Assembly: GCA_937944885.1 (NCBI GenBank)
Contig: CALFBB010000052.1
Span: 1-55,511, forward strand
Direction: 5' to 3'
DNA length: 55,511 bases
From: an uncultured cyanobacterium
Lineage (GTDB): Bacteria; Cyanobacteriota; Cyanobacteriia; Thermostichales; Thermostichaceae
Positions 1-8,315 of this stretch are shown here, in pieces. The stretch's first letter is position 1. Every line of letters begins with the position of its first letter. The notes below the pieces were generated by a model. It was not told the DNA's origin and made no database searches. It worked only from the letters and a program-made list of their open reading frames with translations. A program made the position numbers and the translations under genes.

Positions 1-141
1 GCCCCCCAAGGCCAAAAAGGCGCAGGGAAACAGCAACAACCCCGACCAACCAATAAACACGAATCTGTCCCGCTTGAGCCAGTCGTCGACGATGTCAAAC
101 CATCCCCGCTCCTGACGCACGCGTCCTACCGCTATGGTCAT
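1..141 (-). CDS. psbD: Photosystem II D2 protein, 5' part only
   Basis: The minus-strand frame running off the left edge begins [16 protein letters not shown] and continues with [11 protein letters not shown] and [10 protein letters not shown], the typical amino end of D2. D2 pairs with D1 to form the photosystem II reaction centre in the thylakoid membrane. Only the first 47 codons are present: the stromal amino terminus and the beginning of the first membrane helix. The ATG at 139-141 has an AGGAG ribosome site shortly upstream. psbC usually follows psbD in an operon, which would lie outside the window. The identity is very likely; nothing can be said about the missing part. Confidence 0.95.
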   Translation of the reverse strand, partial: MTIAVGRVRQERGWFDIVDDWLKRDRFVFIGWSGLLLFPCAFLALGG

Positions 142-606
142 TTGCTCTACTCCTACAAACAAAACATCTAAATGATGAGGACGTTAATGAAACTACAAAG
201 CTCGCTTCATCAAATCAAGACCAGAGTCTAGGTATAAAGACTCAAGCTAAGGGTCCTCTGCCTCAGCTTTTTTGAACCCCTCTCCGGTTGGAAATCTGCA
301 GGTGCCCTTCAGGGCTGAAAATCCTGACCGATCCAACAAGACCGGCTCCCGGAACCTGCAGCGGCTCAGAAAGACCGGCTAAGGTTACTTGCCAAGTTTT
401 ACAGGCTTAGGCATGAAATTAAAATTTAGCCTATGCCGGTAAAGTCTTGTAAATTGCTTTCATTATAGGGGGCATCCACCGGATCCCATCAACCCTGATC
501 CCAGGAAGTTGCCAGAACCGGATCTAATTTTGGCTTGCAGGCGCTTGCCTCAAGATCCGATATTCTGAGAAAGCACCGTAAGATTGCTCATTTTTTGAAG
601 GAAGCT
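142..606. other. psbD-petM divergent intergenic region
   Basis: This 465-base stretch separates the divergent psbD and petM genes and should hold both promoters and the psbD leader. It is AT-rich around 410-470. I saw no RNA gene and no convincing open frame apart from an upstream extension of petM starting at 535, which I regard as leader. No operator could be assigned with confidence. Confidence 0.5.
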
Positions 607-717
607 ATGGCTAGCGAGATCTTTACCACTGCTGGACTCTGTATTGTGCTCACGCTGCTTGGAGTGGCTCTCGGATACGGGATCCTGCGGGTAACTCAGG
701 GTGGAGCTGAAGAATAG
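607..717 (+). CDS. petM: Cytochrome b6f complex subunit VII (PetM)
   Basis: The 36-residue product begins [10 protein letters not shown], has one hydrophobic helix (about residues 8-28) and ends in a short polar tail rich in Gly and Glu. Size, the SEIF-type start and the acidic end match PetM, a small single-helix subunit of the thylakoid cytochrome b6f complex. The ATG at 607 was chosen because AAGGAAG lies just upstream and because the product then has the family length; the frame is open back to 535 but the extra 24 residues look like leader. The assignment rests on recognition of a very short protein, so it is good but not certain. Confidence 0.75.
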   Translation: MASEIFTTAGLCIVLTLLGVALGYGILRVTQGGAEE

Positions 718-728
718 CGGAAACAGAC

Positions 729-757
729 CATGCGTGCATGCGTGCATGCGTGCATGC
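729..757. repeat. Tandem octamer repeat CATGCGTG
   Basis: Three perfect copies of CATGCGTG followed by a partial fourth (CATGC) lie between petM and panE. The unit contains the palindrome GCATGC, so the array can fold on itself or serve as repeated dyads. It begins 11 bases after the petM stop. Confidence 0.9.
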
Positions 758-802
758 AGACTCTGGTTTGGGGTCTGTCTCCCCTGAGGCAACAAGGGTT
801 AC

Positions 803-1837
803 ATGAAGAGGATTTGTATTGTCGGTGCTGGAGCGGTGGGGGGCTACCTAGCCGTTCGCCTGGCCCAAGCAGGCTTGACCGTGAGTTTGGTGGCGCGGGG
901 AGCCCATCTGCAGGCCATTCGCACCCAGGGATTGAAATTAATCAGCAGCGGGGGTCTACAGGGATCCGAGCAAACGTGGGTAGAACATTTCACCGCTACT
1001 GACGATCCGACCACACTGGGCCCGCAGGACTGGGTGATCGTTACCGTTAAGGCCCATAGTTTACCCCAGCTTGCCCCCCAGTTGGGATCCCTTTGTGGCC
1101 CGGATACTCCGATTGTGATTGCCCAGAATGGTGTTCCCTGGTGGTATTTCCGGCGGCATGGAGGAGAATTGGAGGGACATTCTCTGGTTTCGGTGGATCC
1201 GGGGGGAGTGATTGCTGCCCATCTGCCCATTGAGCGCATTATCGGTTGTGTGGTGTACATCGCTGTGCAGCTGGTGGAGCCAGGGGTGCTTTTGCATACG
1301 GGCGGGGGGCGCTACATTCTCGGTGAGCCGGATGGATCCCTGTCGGAGCGACTGAAGGTGCTTGCCCAGATTTTTGAGCAGGCCCAGCTACACACCACGC
1401 TCACGTCGCAAATTCGCACCGAGATCTGGCTAAAACTTTGGGGTAACGCCGCCTTCAATCCCATTAGTGCTTTGACCCGCGCCGCCCAGGATGAGATGGC
1501 CCACTATCCCCCCACCCGCAACCTAATCCGAGCCGTGATGCAAGAAACGGAGGCGGTGGCCAAGGCCCTGGGGATCCACTTGCCGGTATCTTTGGATGAG
1601 CGGCTGGAGAGCGCCACGCGGGTGGGATCCCATCGCACCTCCATGTTGCAGGACATTGAGCTAGGGCGACCTACAGAGATTGAGGCCATTACCGGAGCCA
1701 TCACGGAGCTAGGCCGCCGGGTAGGCGTGTCTACCCCCCATTTGGATACCCTTCATGCCTGCGTGAAGCTGCTGGAGCGTTCTCGACAGATAGAACAGAT
1801 AGAACAGATAGATCTCAACCTAGGGGAGCCCGTCTGA
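803..1837 (+). CDS. panE: 2-dehydropantoate 2-reductase (ketopantoate reductase)
   Basis: The 344-residue protein opens with the NADP-binding fold motif GAGAVGGYLA and carries the ApbA/PanE pattern: VTVKAH around residue 80, IAQNGV near 105, KLWGNAAFNPISAL near 215 (family Lys and Asn) and a helical carboxy domain. The enzyme reduces ketopantoate to pantoate with NADPH in pantothenate and coenzyme A synthesis. Some ApbA/PanE paralogs act on other 2-oxo acids, so the substrate is inferred. The end of the gene has a short in-frame duplication of ATAGAACAG coding for repeated Ile-Glu-Gln. It precedes the dehydrogenase at 1893 in the same direction, 55 bases away. Confidence 0.85.
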   Translation: MKRICIVGAGAVGGYLAVRLAQAGLTVSLVARGAHLQAIRTQGLKLISSGGLQGSEQTWVEHFTATDDPTTLGPQDWVIVTVKAHSLPQLAPQLGSLCGPDTPIVIAQNGVPWWYFRRHGGELEGHSLVSVDPGGVIAAHLPIERIIGCVVYIAVQLVEPGVLLHTGGGRYILGEPDGSLSERLKVLAQIFEQAQLHTTLTSQIRTEIWLKLWGNAAFNPISALTRAAQDEMAHYPPTRNLIRAVMQETEAVAKALGIHLPVSLDERLESATRVGSHRTSMLQDIELGRPTEIEAITGAITELGRRVGVSTPHLDTLHACVKLLERSRQIEQIEQIDLNLGEPV

Positions 1838-1849
1838 CTTTCAGTTTTT

Positions 1850-1867
1850 CCCATCCCCTAAGATGGG
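1850..1867 (+). terminator. Small hairpin after panE
   Basis: CCCATC and GATGGG form a six-base-pair stem with a six-base loop just after the panE stop. No T-tract follows directly, so it may be a weak terminator or an intercistronic hairpin. Confidence 0.35.
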
Positions 1868-1892
1868 CAGTGGGAACCTTTTGTGAGGATGC

Positions 1893-2657
1893 ATGAGTTC
1901 AGCCCCCCTTGTCCTGATTACCGGAGCCAGCAGCGGTATTGGGGCAGCCTGTGCCACCCTTTTTGCTCGTTCTGGAGCCAGACTGATCCTGGTTGCCCGT
2001 CGTCAGGAGCGGCTGAAGGAGTTGGCGTTGAACCTAGAGCAGGCCTACGGCAACCAACCCTATCTATTGACACTGGATGTGCGCGATGGAGAGGCGGTGA
2101 GGCGGGTTCTAGAAGCCTTGCCACCAGAATGGGCGGCCATCGATATCTTAATCAACAATGCCGGCTTGAGCCGCGGCCTGAATCAGTTGCACACCGGGGT
2201 GGTGCAAGATTGGGAAGAGATGATCGACACCAACCTGAAGGGGCTGCTCTACGTGACCCGCGCCGTGTTACCGGGCATGGTGGAACGGGGTCGCGGCCAT
2301 GTGGTGAACGTCGGGTCTATTGCCGGTCGGCAAACCTATCCCGGTGGCAATGTGTACTGTGCAACCAAAGCAGCAGTACGGGCTCTCTCAGAAGGATTAA
2401 AACTCGATCTACTGGGCACTCCGATTCGTGTGACCGAGATCCAACCGGGCATAGTGGAAACGGAGTTTAGTGAGGTGCGGTTTCGGGGTGACTCAGCCCG
2501 AGCTGCTGCAGTCTACCAAGGGCTTACCCCCCTAACGGCAATGGATGTGGCGGAAGTGGTTCTGTTTGCAACCAGCCGCCCACCGCATGTGAACATCAGC
2601 GAGATTTTGCTGGTGCCCACCGATCAAGCCAGTACCACATTGGTTCATCGCCACTGA
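1893..2657 (+). CDS. Short-chain dehydrogenase/reductase (YdfG-like)
   Basis: A 254-residue classical SDR: TGASSGIGAA at residues 10-19 binds NAD(P), NNAG near 89 marks the fold, and Ser in VGSIAG with YCATK near 154 supplies the Ser-Tyr-Lys catalytic set. An Arg-Arg stretch after the second strand favours NADP. The order of motifs and the length resemble YdfG-type 3-hydroxy acid dehydrogenases, but SDR substrates cannot be read from sequence. The ATG at 1893 has GAGGA three bases upstream. It may be cotranscribed with panE. Confidence 0.85.
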   Translation: MSSAPLVLITGASSGIGAACATLFARSGARLILVARRQERLKELALNLEQAYGNQPYLLTLDVRDGEAVRRVLEALPPEWAAIDILINNAGLSRGLNQLHTGVVQDWEEMIDTNLKGLLYVTRAVLPGMVERGRGHVVNVGSIAGRQTYPGGNVYCATKAAVRALSEGLKLDLLGTPIRVTEIQPGIVETEFSEVRFRGDSARAAAVYQGLTPLTAMDVAEVVLFATSRPPHVNISEILLVPTDQASTTLVHRH

Positions 2658-2736
2658 CAGCAGCACTTTCTTCCACCCTTTTTGACCTGTTCCCGGCGGC
2701 CTGAGCGACAATGGCAACAAAGGGAGTGACGGGCAA

Positions 2737-3996
2737 ATGGAGTTGGCAACCGGGATCCTGATCGGACTAGGAGTCGGGCTGCTGGGTGCTCTGCTCTTGC
2801 TCTGGCAAAGGCACCGTCGCTGGCAACGGGCACTACAACAGTTGGCCTCTCGGGTGGGCGGTCGGCTGCCGCTCCATTCTCCGGAAGCAACGCTCAACCT
2901 GCTGAGTCAACGGCTTCGCCAACAGCAACTCGACTGGGCTGCCCAAAACCAGCAACTGCAAGATTGGCAATACCTCAGTCAACACCTTCCTTGGGGATAT
3001 TTGCGGGTGGATGAGAACAACATTGTGCTGGAGTGCAACCCAGCTGCGCAGCGTCTTCTGCGTATCCACCAGTGGCAGCCGGGCATCAAGTTGCTGCTGG
3101 AATGGGTGCGTTCTTATGAATTGGATCAGATGATCGAGGCCACCCGCCGGCAAGCAGCCGATGAGCCTCGCCAAAGTTGTGAATGGATTTTTTACCCTTC
3201 CGGCGGGGATGGCAAACCAACCCCGTTGCGCGCTTGGGGGCTGCCGTTACCTCAGTCCCATGTAGCTATTTTTCTGGAGGATCGGCTGGAAGCAAAAATG
3301 CTGGCCCAACAACGGGATCGCTGGGCTTCCGATGTAGCCCATGAGCTGAAAACCCCTCTCACCTCGATTCGCTTACTGGCGGAAACCCTACACAGCCGCG
3401 TGGATGCGGCGCAGGCAGTTTGGGTGGAACGCCTGCTCAATGAAACGCTACGCCTCAGTAACTTGGTGCAAGATCTGCTGGAACTGAGTGCCCTCAACTT
3501 GGGGGCGGGATCCCGGTTGCAACCGCGTTGGGTGGATCTGGCCGCTTTGGTTCAAGAAGCCTGGCAAAGTTTGGAACCTCAAGCCAACCCTCGTCAGCAG
3601 GACCTGCATCTAACCGGAAGCAAACAAGCCCACCTCTGGGGCGATGAACAGCGCTTGTATCGGCTGATTTTGAACCTGCTGGACAATGCCGTTAAGTACA
3701 GCAACCCTGGATCCCCGGTGCATGTGGTTTTGGCGGAGGAAGGATCCAAACTGAGGCTAGAGGTGTACGATCACGGGCCAGGGTTGCCTCCTGATCAGTT
3801 TGAGTTGGTGTTTCAACCCTTCTATCGTACCGATGCCGCACGGACCCGCAGCAAGGGCGGCACCGGCCTAGGGCTGGCCATTGTGAAACAAATTGTCGAG
3901 GTACATGGGGGCACCATCCAACTCTGTAATCATCCCCAAACCGGTGGGCTGTGGGTGCAGGTGGAACTGCCGCAAAAGCGACTGGATCCTCTGTGA
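2737..3996 (+). CDS. sphS: Sensor histidine kinase, SphS/PhoR type
   Basis: The 419-residue protein has one amino-terminal membrane helix (residues 4-24), a PAS-like region (about 85-180, with LRVDENNIVLECNPAA), then the phosphoacceptor box SDVAHELKTPLTSIRLL near 200 and a carboxy HATPase domain with an N-box (NLLDNAVKYS) and GTGLGLAIV. This layout, together with GLPLPQSHVAIFLEDR ahead of the kinase core, matches cyanobacterial SphS, the phosphate-starvation sensor that phosphorylates SphR. Its likely partner is about 50 kb away at 53269 rather than adjacent. Kinase function is certain by motif; the phosphate role is inferred from family resemblance. Confidence 0.78.
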   Translation: MELATGILIGLGVGLLGALLLLWQRHRRWQRALQQLASRVGGRLPLHSPEATLNLLSQRLRQQQLDWAAQNQQLQDWQYLSQHLPWGYLRVDENNIVLECNPAAQRLLRIHQWQPGIKLLLEWVRSYELDQMIEATRRQAADEPRQSCEWIFYPSGGDGKPTPLRAWGLPLPQSHVAIFLEDRLEAKMLAQQRDRWASDVAHELKTPLTSIRLLAETLHSRVDAAQAVWVERLLNETLRLSNLVQDLLELSALNLGAGSRLQPRWVDLAALVQEAWQSLEPQANPRQQDLHLTGSKQAHLWGDEQRLYRLILNLLDNAVKYSNPGSPVHVVLAEEGSKLRLEVYDHGPGLPPDQFELVFQPFYRTDAARTRSKGGTGLGLAIVKQIVEVHGGTIQLCNHPQTGGLWVQVELPQKRLDPL

Positions 3997-4101
3997 GTTG
4001 TCTTGAGCTGTCTATTTAACAGTGTTTAACTGAGGCTGTTCGGACGGGATCCCCTTGTAAATTGCCTGAGATCTCTTGCTTTTGGGGCTGTCCATCTCGC
4101 G

Positions 4102-4132
4102 GGTAATCCCCTAGAATTGGAATAGGTAATCC
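4102..4132. promoter_or_regulatory. Direct repeat GGTAATCC upstream of pedR
   Basis: Two copies of GGTAATCC, at 4102-4109 and 4125-4132, are separated by 23 bases start to start and lie 28 bases before the pedR start. Spacing of about two helix turns suits binding of a dimeric regulator. A similarly spaced pair of TAATCC copies precedes the gene at 6643. The regulator is unknown. Confidence 0.4.
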
Positions 4133-4159
4133 TTACACTCCACACCACAGGTATTCGGA

Positions 4160-4423
4160 ATGGGCGCTGACTATCATTCCGCAGATTTGCTGTCGGAACG
4201 GGAATTGCAAGTCATCGAGTTAATCGCGGCGGGCATGACCAATCAAGACATTGCGGAACATTTGGAAATTAGCAAACGCACCGTTGATAATCATATCAGC
4301 AACATCTTGAGCAAAACTCGCACCACCAATCGAGTGGCTTTGGTGCGTTGGGCTTTACAGTGGGGAAAGGTTTGCTTGGATGAAGTTAATTGCTGCACCT
4401 TGACAGACGGGAAAATTGCTTGA
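4160..4423 (+). CDS. pedR: Small LuxR-type regulator PedR
   Basis: An 87-residue protein that is little more than a LuxR/GerE helix-turn-helix: LSERELQVIELIAAGMTNQD followed by ISKRTVDNHISNILSKT. The tail WALQWGKVCLDEVNCC holds clustered cysteines. This matches PedR, the stand-alone LuxR-type factor of cyanobacteria whose activity responds to photosynthetic electron transport through thioredoxin; the Cys cluster is where such redox control would act. The role is known from the family, not shown here. Transcribed alone between the sphS-like gene and a small unknown, with a direct repeat just upstream that may be its control site. Confidence 0.85.
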   Translation: MGADYHSADLLSERELQVIELIAAGMTNQDIAEHLEISKRTVDNHISNILSKTRTTNRVALVRWALQWGKVCLDEVNCCTLTDGKIA

Positions 4424-4523
4424 TTGAGAGTCTATATCCCTGTCTATATTCCTATACTGAACAGGTATTCTGAGCGAAGCTTTTCTACTTTTTAGACTCT
4501 TCCCTATCCCTTTGCTTCTTGCT

Positions 4524-4799
4524 ATGTCTGTGTTTTCCCCTGATTGTAAGCACTATGCCGTTCGTTTCGAGGCTATGCCCCTCATGGTGTATCGGGAGTT
4601 GGCTAGTCATCTGGCCTGTGTTGCGGGAGTGGAAACGGAGTTGGAATGGAAAAAAGGAGCTCACTTTCGGTACGAGGATAGTCAGATTGAAGCATTGATC
4701 GTTCATCAATCGGCTGACGTGGATCTTGATCAGGTGAAGCGCATTCTTGCTCATTATGGAACCTGGCAGTATAGCCCCTTGGACCCATCTGCTTCATAA
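4524..4799 (+). CDS. Small hypothetical protein
   Basis: A 91-residue soluble protein beginning MSVFSPDCKHYAVRFEAMPL. I do not recognise a named family. It is acidic, without signal peptide or membrane helix, and the mixed pattern of short strands and helices suggests a small alpha/beta fold. The ATG at 4524 is preferred over an upstream TTG at 4512. It lies 100 bases after pedR in the same direction; the gap contains a near-repeat of GTCTATATTCC. Confidence 0.6.
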   Translation: MSVFSPDCKHYAVRFEAMPLMVYRELASHLACVAGVETELEWKKGAHFRYEDSQIEALIVHQSADVDLDQVKRILAHYGTWQYSPLDPSAS

Positions 4800-4917
4800 A
4801 CCCTGAGAAGTTCATATCTGAACAGATGTATGGCTGTTTTCGGTTTAGCTCTGCATCGGGTATATTCCCAGACCAGCCTCCATCATCTTCAACACTCTTT
4901 CGAGAACAGGGGCTAGG

Positions 4918-4970
4918 GTTGGAGGGATCCGGCAATCTGCTCAGGAGAAGGGAAGAACCGTTACAGCAAA
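4918..4970 (+). repeat. Leader repeat, copy A (upstream of hemE)
   Basis: The stretch GTTGGAG, then GGCAATCTGCTCAGGAGA, then GGAAGAAC recurs in nearly the same order at 6431-6490. Copy A sits in the 274-base gap before hemE. Most positions agree over about 36 bases. It could be a small structured RNA or leader element; no known family was recognised. Confidence 0.5.
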
Positions 4971-5073
4971 TTGCAGCCTATGAACAAATCGTAGGGATCC
5001 CCTGGGGAAAGCTTGCAACTGTTGCCGTGGCAATGTCACGATTTGTAAGGTCCTTTACTTGGGTTATCCGCTC

Positions 5074-6177
5074 ATGTCCCAGTCACCTGCTCGATCCGGC
5101 GCTACCCTTTCTCCCACTAGCGGTTCTGCCGAGCAGGAGGGGGGGCGGCTGCTGCGGGCTGCTCGGGGAGAAACATTGGATCGTCCACCGGTGTGGATGA
5201 TGCGGCAGGCAGGTCGCTACATGGCAGCTTACCGGGAGCTACAGAGCAAGTACACCTTTAAGCAGCGCTGTGAGATTCCGGAATTGGCAATTGAGATCTC
5301 CTTGCAACCCTTTCGAGCTTTTGCGCCGGACGGGGTGATCATGTTTAGTGATATTCTCACCCCCTTCGAGGGGATGGGGATCCCGTTTGAGCTGGTGGAA
5401 CACCAAGGGCCGATCATCGATCCACCAATTCGCTCGCAAGCCCAAATTGATCGGATTCGCTTGCTAGAGCCGGAAGAAAGTTTGCCCTTCATCAAGACCA
5501 TTTTGCAGACCTTGCGGCGGGAGATTGAGGGGAAAGCCACCCTGTTGGGGTTTGTGGGATCCCCGTGGACGCTGGCTTGCTACGCCGTGGAGGGACGTAG
5601 CTCCAAAGACTATGCTCACATCAAGAGCTTGGCCTTTACGCAGCCGCAGCTGTTGCACCAATTGCTCAGCAAACTGGCGGATAGCATTGCTCGTTACGTT
5701 GCTTACCAAATTGAGTGTGGCGCCCAGGTGGTGCAGCTGTTTGATACATGGGCTGGCCAGCTCAGCCCTACTGATTACGAGGATTGGGCCCTGCCTTACC
5801 AGAGGCAAATTGTGGATTATGTGAAGGCTCGATATCCGCAGGTACCGTTGATCCTCTACATTAACGGCAGCGGGGCCCTACTGGAGCGGGTGGGCCGGGC
5901 CGGAGTTGATGTTTTTAGCCTCGACTGGATGAGTGATATGGCGGAGGCCAGAGCCCGCTTGGGATCCCTGGCGGTGCAAGGCAATCTAGATCCGATGGTG
6001 TTGCTGGGATCCCCGCAGTTGATTCGGCAACGCACCCTGGAGGTGATTCAAAAGGCCGGTTCTCGGGGTCACATCATGAATCTTGGGCATGGTATTCACC
6101 AGACCACCCCCGAAGCGAATGTGCATCATTTCTTTGAAACTGTGCGCCAGGCGCCGGAGCTGCTGAAGGCTTTTTGA
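5074..6177 (+). CDS. hemE: Uroporphyrinogen decarboxylase
   Basis: The 367-residue protein shows all HemE landmarks: [18 protein letters not shown] (anionic substrate-binding segment), [13 protein letters not shown] containing the catalytic Asp region, [12 protein letters not shown], and [13 protein letters not shown] at the end. It removes four carboxyl groups from uroporphyrinogen III to give coproporphyrinogen III in the common heme and chlorophyll pathway, in the cytosol. The ATG at 5074 is chosen; the frame is open to a TTG 15 bases earlier, and neither has a strong ribosome site. It stands alone; hemH lies 45 kb away. Confidence 0.96.
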   Translation: MSQSPARSGATLSPTSGSAEQEGGRLLRAARGETLDRPPVWMMRQAGRYMAAYRELQSKYTFKQRCEIPELAIEISLQPFRAFAPDGVIMFSDILTPFEGMGIPFELVEHQGPIIDPPIRSQAQIDRIRLLEPEESLPFIKTILQTLRREIEGKATLLGFVGSPWTLACYAVEGRSSKDYAHIKSLAFTQPQLLHQLLSKLADSIARYVAYQIECGAQVVQLFDTWAGQLSPTDYEDWALPYQRQIVDYVKARYPQVPLILYINGSGALLERVGRAGVDVFSLDWMSDMAEARARLGSLAVQGNLDPMVLLGSPQLIRQRTLEVIQKAGSRGHIMNLGHGIHQTTPEANVHHFFETVRQAPELLKAF

Positions 6178-6430
6178 TGAATGTTGATGAATGGGCAAGC
6201 AGGTAAAGCAGAGTCTTGCCTCAAGCTTGTCTTACTTACCTATCTGCTGACTTATCTGGCACCTGCTGCAGGCGAGACTGTCTCGGTTGATTTCAATCGC
6301 CTCAACAGAGGAAGCATAGTCACTTGGCAACAGCAGGATTGCCACCCACCCTCCTAGAGTCAGTGAGCCAGCGGTCTAGGGTAGTACCGAGGAGGCTCAA
6401 CAGGGTAGCTAGTCAGCTTTTACAAGATAA

Positions 6431-6490
6431 GTTGGAGCCAAGTGGCGGCAACTTGCTGAGGAGATGGAAGAACAGCCGCAACAGCATCAA
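6431..6490 (+). repeat. Leader repeat, copy B
   Basis: GTTGGAG, GGCAACTTGCTGAGGAGA and GGAAGAAC follow one another as in the copy at 4918-4970. The central 18-base block matches copy A at 15 positions. Confidence 0.5.
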
Positions 6491-6559
6491 ATCGGGTTTT
6501 ATCTTACATTGAGTTAGGCTAAGCTGGTTGGTCTAGACTAATTTTCACAGATACCTCAA

Positions 6560-6589
6560 TAATCCTTACACAGAGTTGAATAATCCTTA
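6560..6589. promoter_or_regulatory. Direct repeat TAATCCTTA
   Basis: TAATCCTTA occurs at 6560 and again at 6581, 21 bases apart, about 55-80 bases before the start of the membrane protein gene. The first copy continues as TAATCCTTACAC, identical to the second copy upstream of pedR (4127-4138). Confidence 0.4.
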
Positions 6590-6642
6590 GGTATAGTTGA
6601 TGCTGGACGGCGCTGTCCTGGTTTCGACTGAGGGTCTTTGTT

Positions 6643-8298
6643 ATGCAGGATACGTTTGTAAATCTCATTTCTGGGCACTTCAGCAATGCTCAGTTCCTGT
6701 TGGCTCAGTTGGGAGGAGCTGCTCAGACAACCGATCAGAACCGATCCGGCTTAGGCCTTGACATTAGCAACTTGGGGCCACTGTTAACCCAGGTCATCAT
6801 TGCTATTGTCTTTTTAATTCTTGGCTGGATCATTGCTGCAGCTTTGGCCAAATTAACTCAAGTGCTTCTCAAGCGTGTTCAGTTTGATCAACGGTTGGCA
6901 GGCTTTTGGGGCGGTGGCGGATCCCCTAGCCAGTTATCTGTGACGGGGATTGTTGCAGGGATTGTTTTCTGGGTCATCTTTTTGCTGGCTGTGGTAGCAG
7001 CTTTGGATGCCCTGCGCTTAACAACAGCTTCTCAACCCTTGAATGTCTTCCTGAATCAGATCTTTAGTTTTCTGCCTCGACTGGGTGCAGCTGTGATTTT
7101 GGCTGCAGTGGCTTGGGTGGTGGCTACTTTGGCCAAAACCATTGCCATACAATCGGCTCGGGTTCTGAAGTTGGATCAGCCCCTGCAACAGGTGGAGGGG
7201 GAAGAGGGTTCTCAGGAGGCTGCCCCTCCCATTCTGGTCAGTGACATGTTGGGGAATGGTCTTTACTGGCTGGTGCTGCTTTTTTTCTTACCCTTGATTT
7301 TGGGAGTTCTGGAGCTGCAGGGGCCTTTGCAGCCGGTGCAAAACCTTCTCAACGATATCCTGAGGGCGCTGCCTTTTGTCCTTAAAGCTGGCATTATTGC
7401 CGTGGTGGGGTGGTTTATTGCCCGTATTGCCCGCAGTCTGGTCATTAATTTGATGACTGCTATGGGGGTGCAGCGTCTTGGCCAACAACTGGGGGTGGAG
7501 CAAACCAGTTTGGGGGGATCCCTAGTTACCATTGCTGGGGAAATTGTTTATTTCTTGATCCTGATCCCGACGGCAATTGCGGCCCTTGATGCCTTGCAAA
7601 TTGCAGCCCTCAGTGAGCCGGCCACAGCCATGCTCAACCAAGTGCTGACGGCTTTACCGCGAATTGCTATGGCAGTGGTGATTTTGATCCTGTCCTATGT
7701 CATTGGTCGCTTTGTGGCCGAGACGGTTGAGAGATTCCTGCAAACGGTTGGGTTTGATCAAGTTCTCACCTGGCTAGGGATCAGCACTCCAACCATGACG
7801 GCTGCAGAAGGAACAGCAGCTGCCGATGCCAAACCGCGCTGGCGGCAGCCTTCCGAGGTGGCCGGCATTGTGGTTTGGGTGGGTGTTGTCCTTTTCGGGG
7901 CGATTGCGGCGGTAGAAGTTTTGAATATCCCTGCTTTCACAGCTTTTGTCAGTGGGCTGGTGGTCATCCTAGGCCAGGTTTTGCTGGGTGTTCTCATCTT
8001 GGCGGTAGGCTTGTATTTTGCCAATTTGGCTTTTCGCATCCTGGCCAGTTCGGGGACGGCACAAGCTCGCTTTTTGGGACAGGTGGCTCGGGTTGCCATT
8101 GTGACCTTTGTGGGGGCCATGGCGCTGCAACAAATGGGCATTGCCCTAAGCATTGTGAATCTTGCCTTTGGTCTGCTCTTTGGCTCGGTGGCGGTGGCGG
8201 TGGCGCTGGCGTTTGGGTTGGGCTGCCGTTCCATTGCAGCAGCCCAGGTGGAGGAATGGATGAAGCTGCTTAAGGGTCAAGACCACCACCATTCCTAG
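6643..8298 (+). CDS. Mechanosensitive-channel-like protein with repeated membrane helices
   Basis: The 551-residue protein is built of about five copies of a unit with a hydrophobic helix ending in an Ala/Arg-rich polar segment and a Phe/Leu-Asp-Gln motif: LTQVIIAIVFLILGWIIAA, LPRLGAAVILAAVAWVVA, LPFVLKAGIIAVVGWFIA, LPRIAMAVVILILSYVIG and GQVLLGVLILAVGLYFA. This is the conserved TM-helix repeat family linked to small-conductance mechanosensitive channels (CmpX-like). The canonical MscS beta domain is not evident, so gating and conductance are uncertain. A likely role is in the plasma membrane response to turgor. The next gene follows after 17 bases, so the two are probably cotranscribed. Confidence 0.75.
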   Translation: MQDTFVNLISGHFSNAQFLLAQLGGAAQTTDQNRSGLGLDISNLGPLLTQVIIAIVFLILGWIIAAALAKLTQVLLKRVQFDQRLAGFWGGGGSPSQLSVTGIVAGIVFWVIFLLAVVAALDALRLTTASQPLNVFLNQIFSFLPRLGAAVILAAVAWVVATLAKTIAIQSARVLKLDQPLQQVEGEEGSQEAAPPILVSDMLGNGLYWLVLLFFLPLILGVLELQGPLQPVQNLLNDILRALPFVLKAGIIAVVGWFIARIARSLVINLMTAMGVQRLGQQLGVEQTSLGGSLVTIAGEIVYFLILIPTAIAALDALQIAALSEPATAMLNQVLTALPRIAMAVVILILSYVIGRFVAETVERFLQTVGFDQVLTWLGISTPTMTAAEGTAAADAKPRWRQPSEVAGIVVWVGVVLFGAIAAVEVLNIPAFTAFVSGLVVILGQVLLGVLILAVGLYFANLAFRILASSGTAQARFLGQVARVAIVTFVGAMALQQMGIALSIVNLAFGLLFGSVAVAVALAFGLGCRSIAAAQVEEWMKLLKGQDHHHS

Positions 8299-8315
8299 GT
8301 TCTCTGTAGGCTGAT

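Larger units (their letters stand above)
6178..6642 (+). other. Long leader/intergenic region before the 6643 gene
   Basis: A 465-base gap without a credible gene. It holds the second copy of the leader repeat (6431-6490) and a pair of TAATCCTTA repeats (6560 and 6581). GGCTC with AAC around 6400 can pair with GTTGGAGCC at 6431-6439, with one bulge, so the segment 6395-6500 could be a structured RNA. A short open frame at 6324-6512 has no coding character that I trust. Confidence 0.45.

Noticed and set aside
380-410. GTTAC and TTTACA words upstream of petM considered as an HLR1 (RpaB) site
   Set aside because: Neither the unit sequence nor the two-base spacing fits the consensus.
4011-4030. 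TTTAAC repeated in ATTTAACAGTGTTTAAC, considered as a PHO box between the sphS-like gene and pedR
   Set aside because: The period is 10 rather than 11 bases and the CC of the consensus is missing.
4826-5200. 124-codon plus-strand frame overlapping the start of hemE
   Set aside because: It has no ribosome site, odd composition and runs into hemE in another frame.
6324-6512. 62-codon plus-strand frame before the channel-like gene
   Set aside because: Lies across the leader repeat and has no protein-like conservation with the other copy, which is in a different frame.
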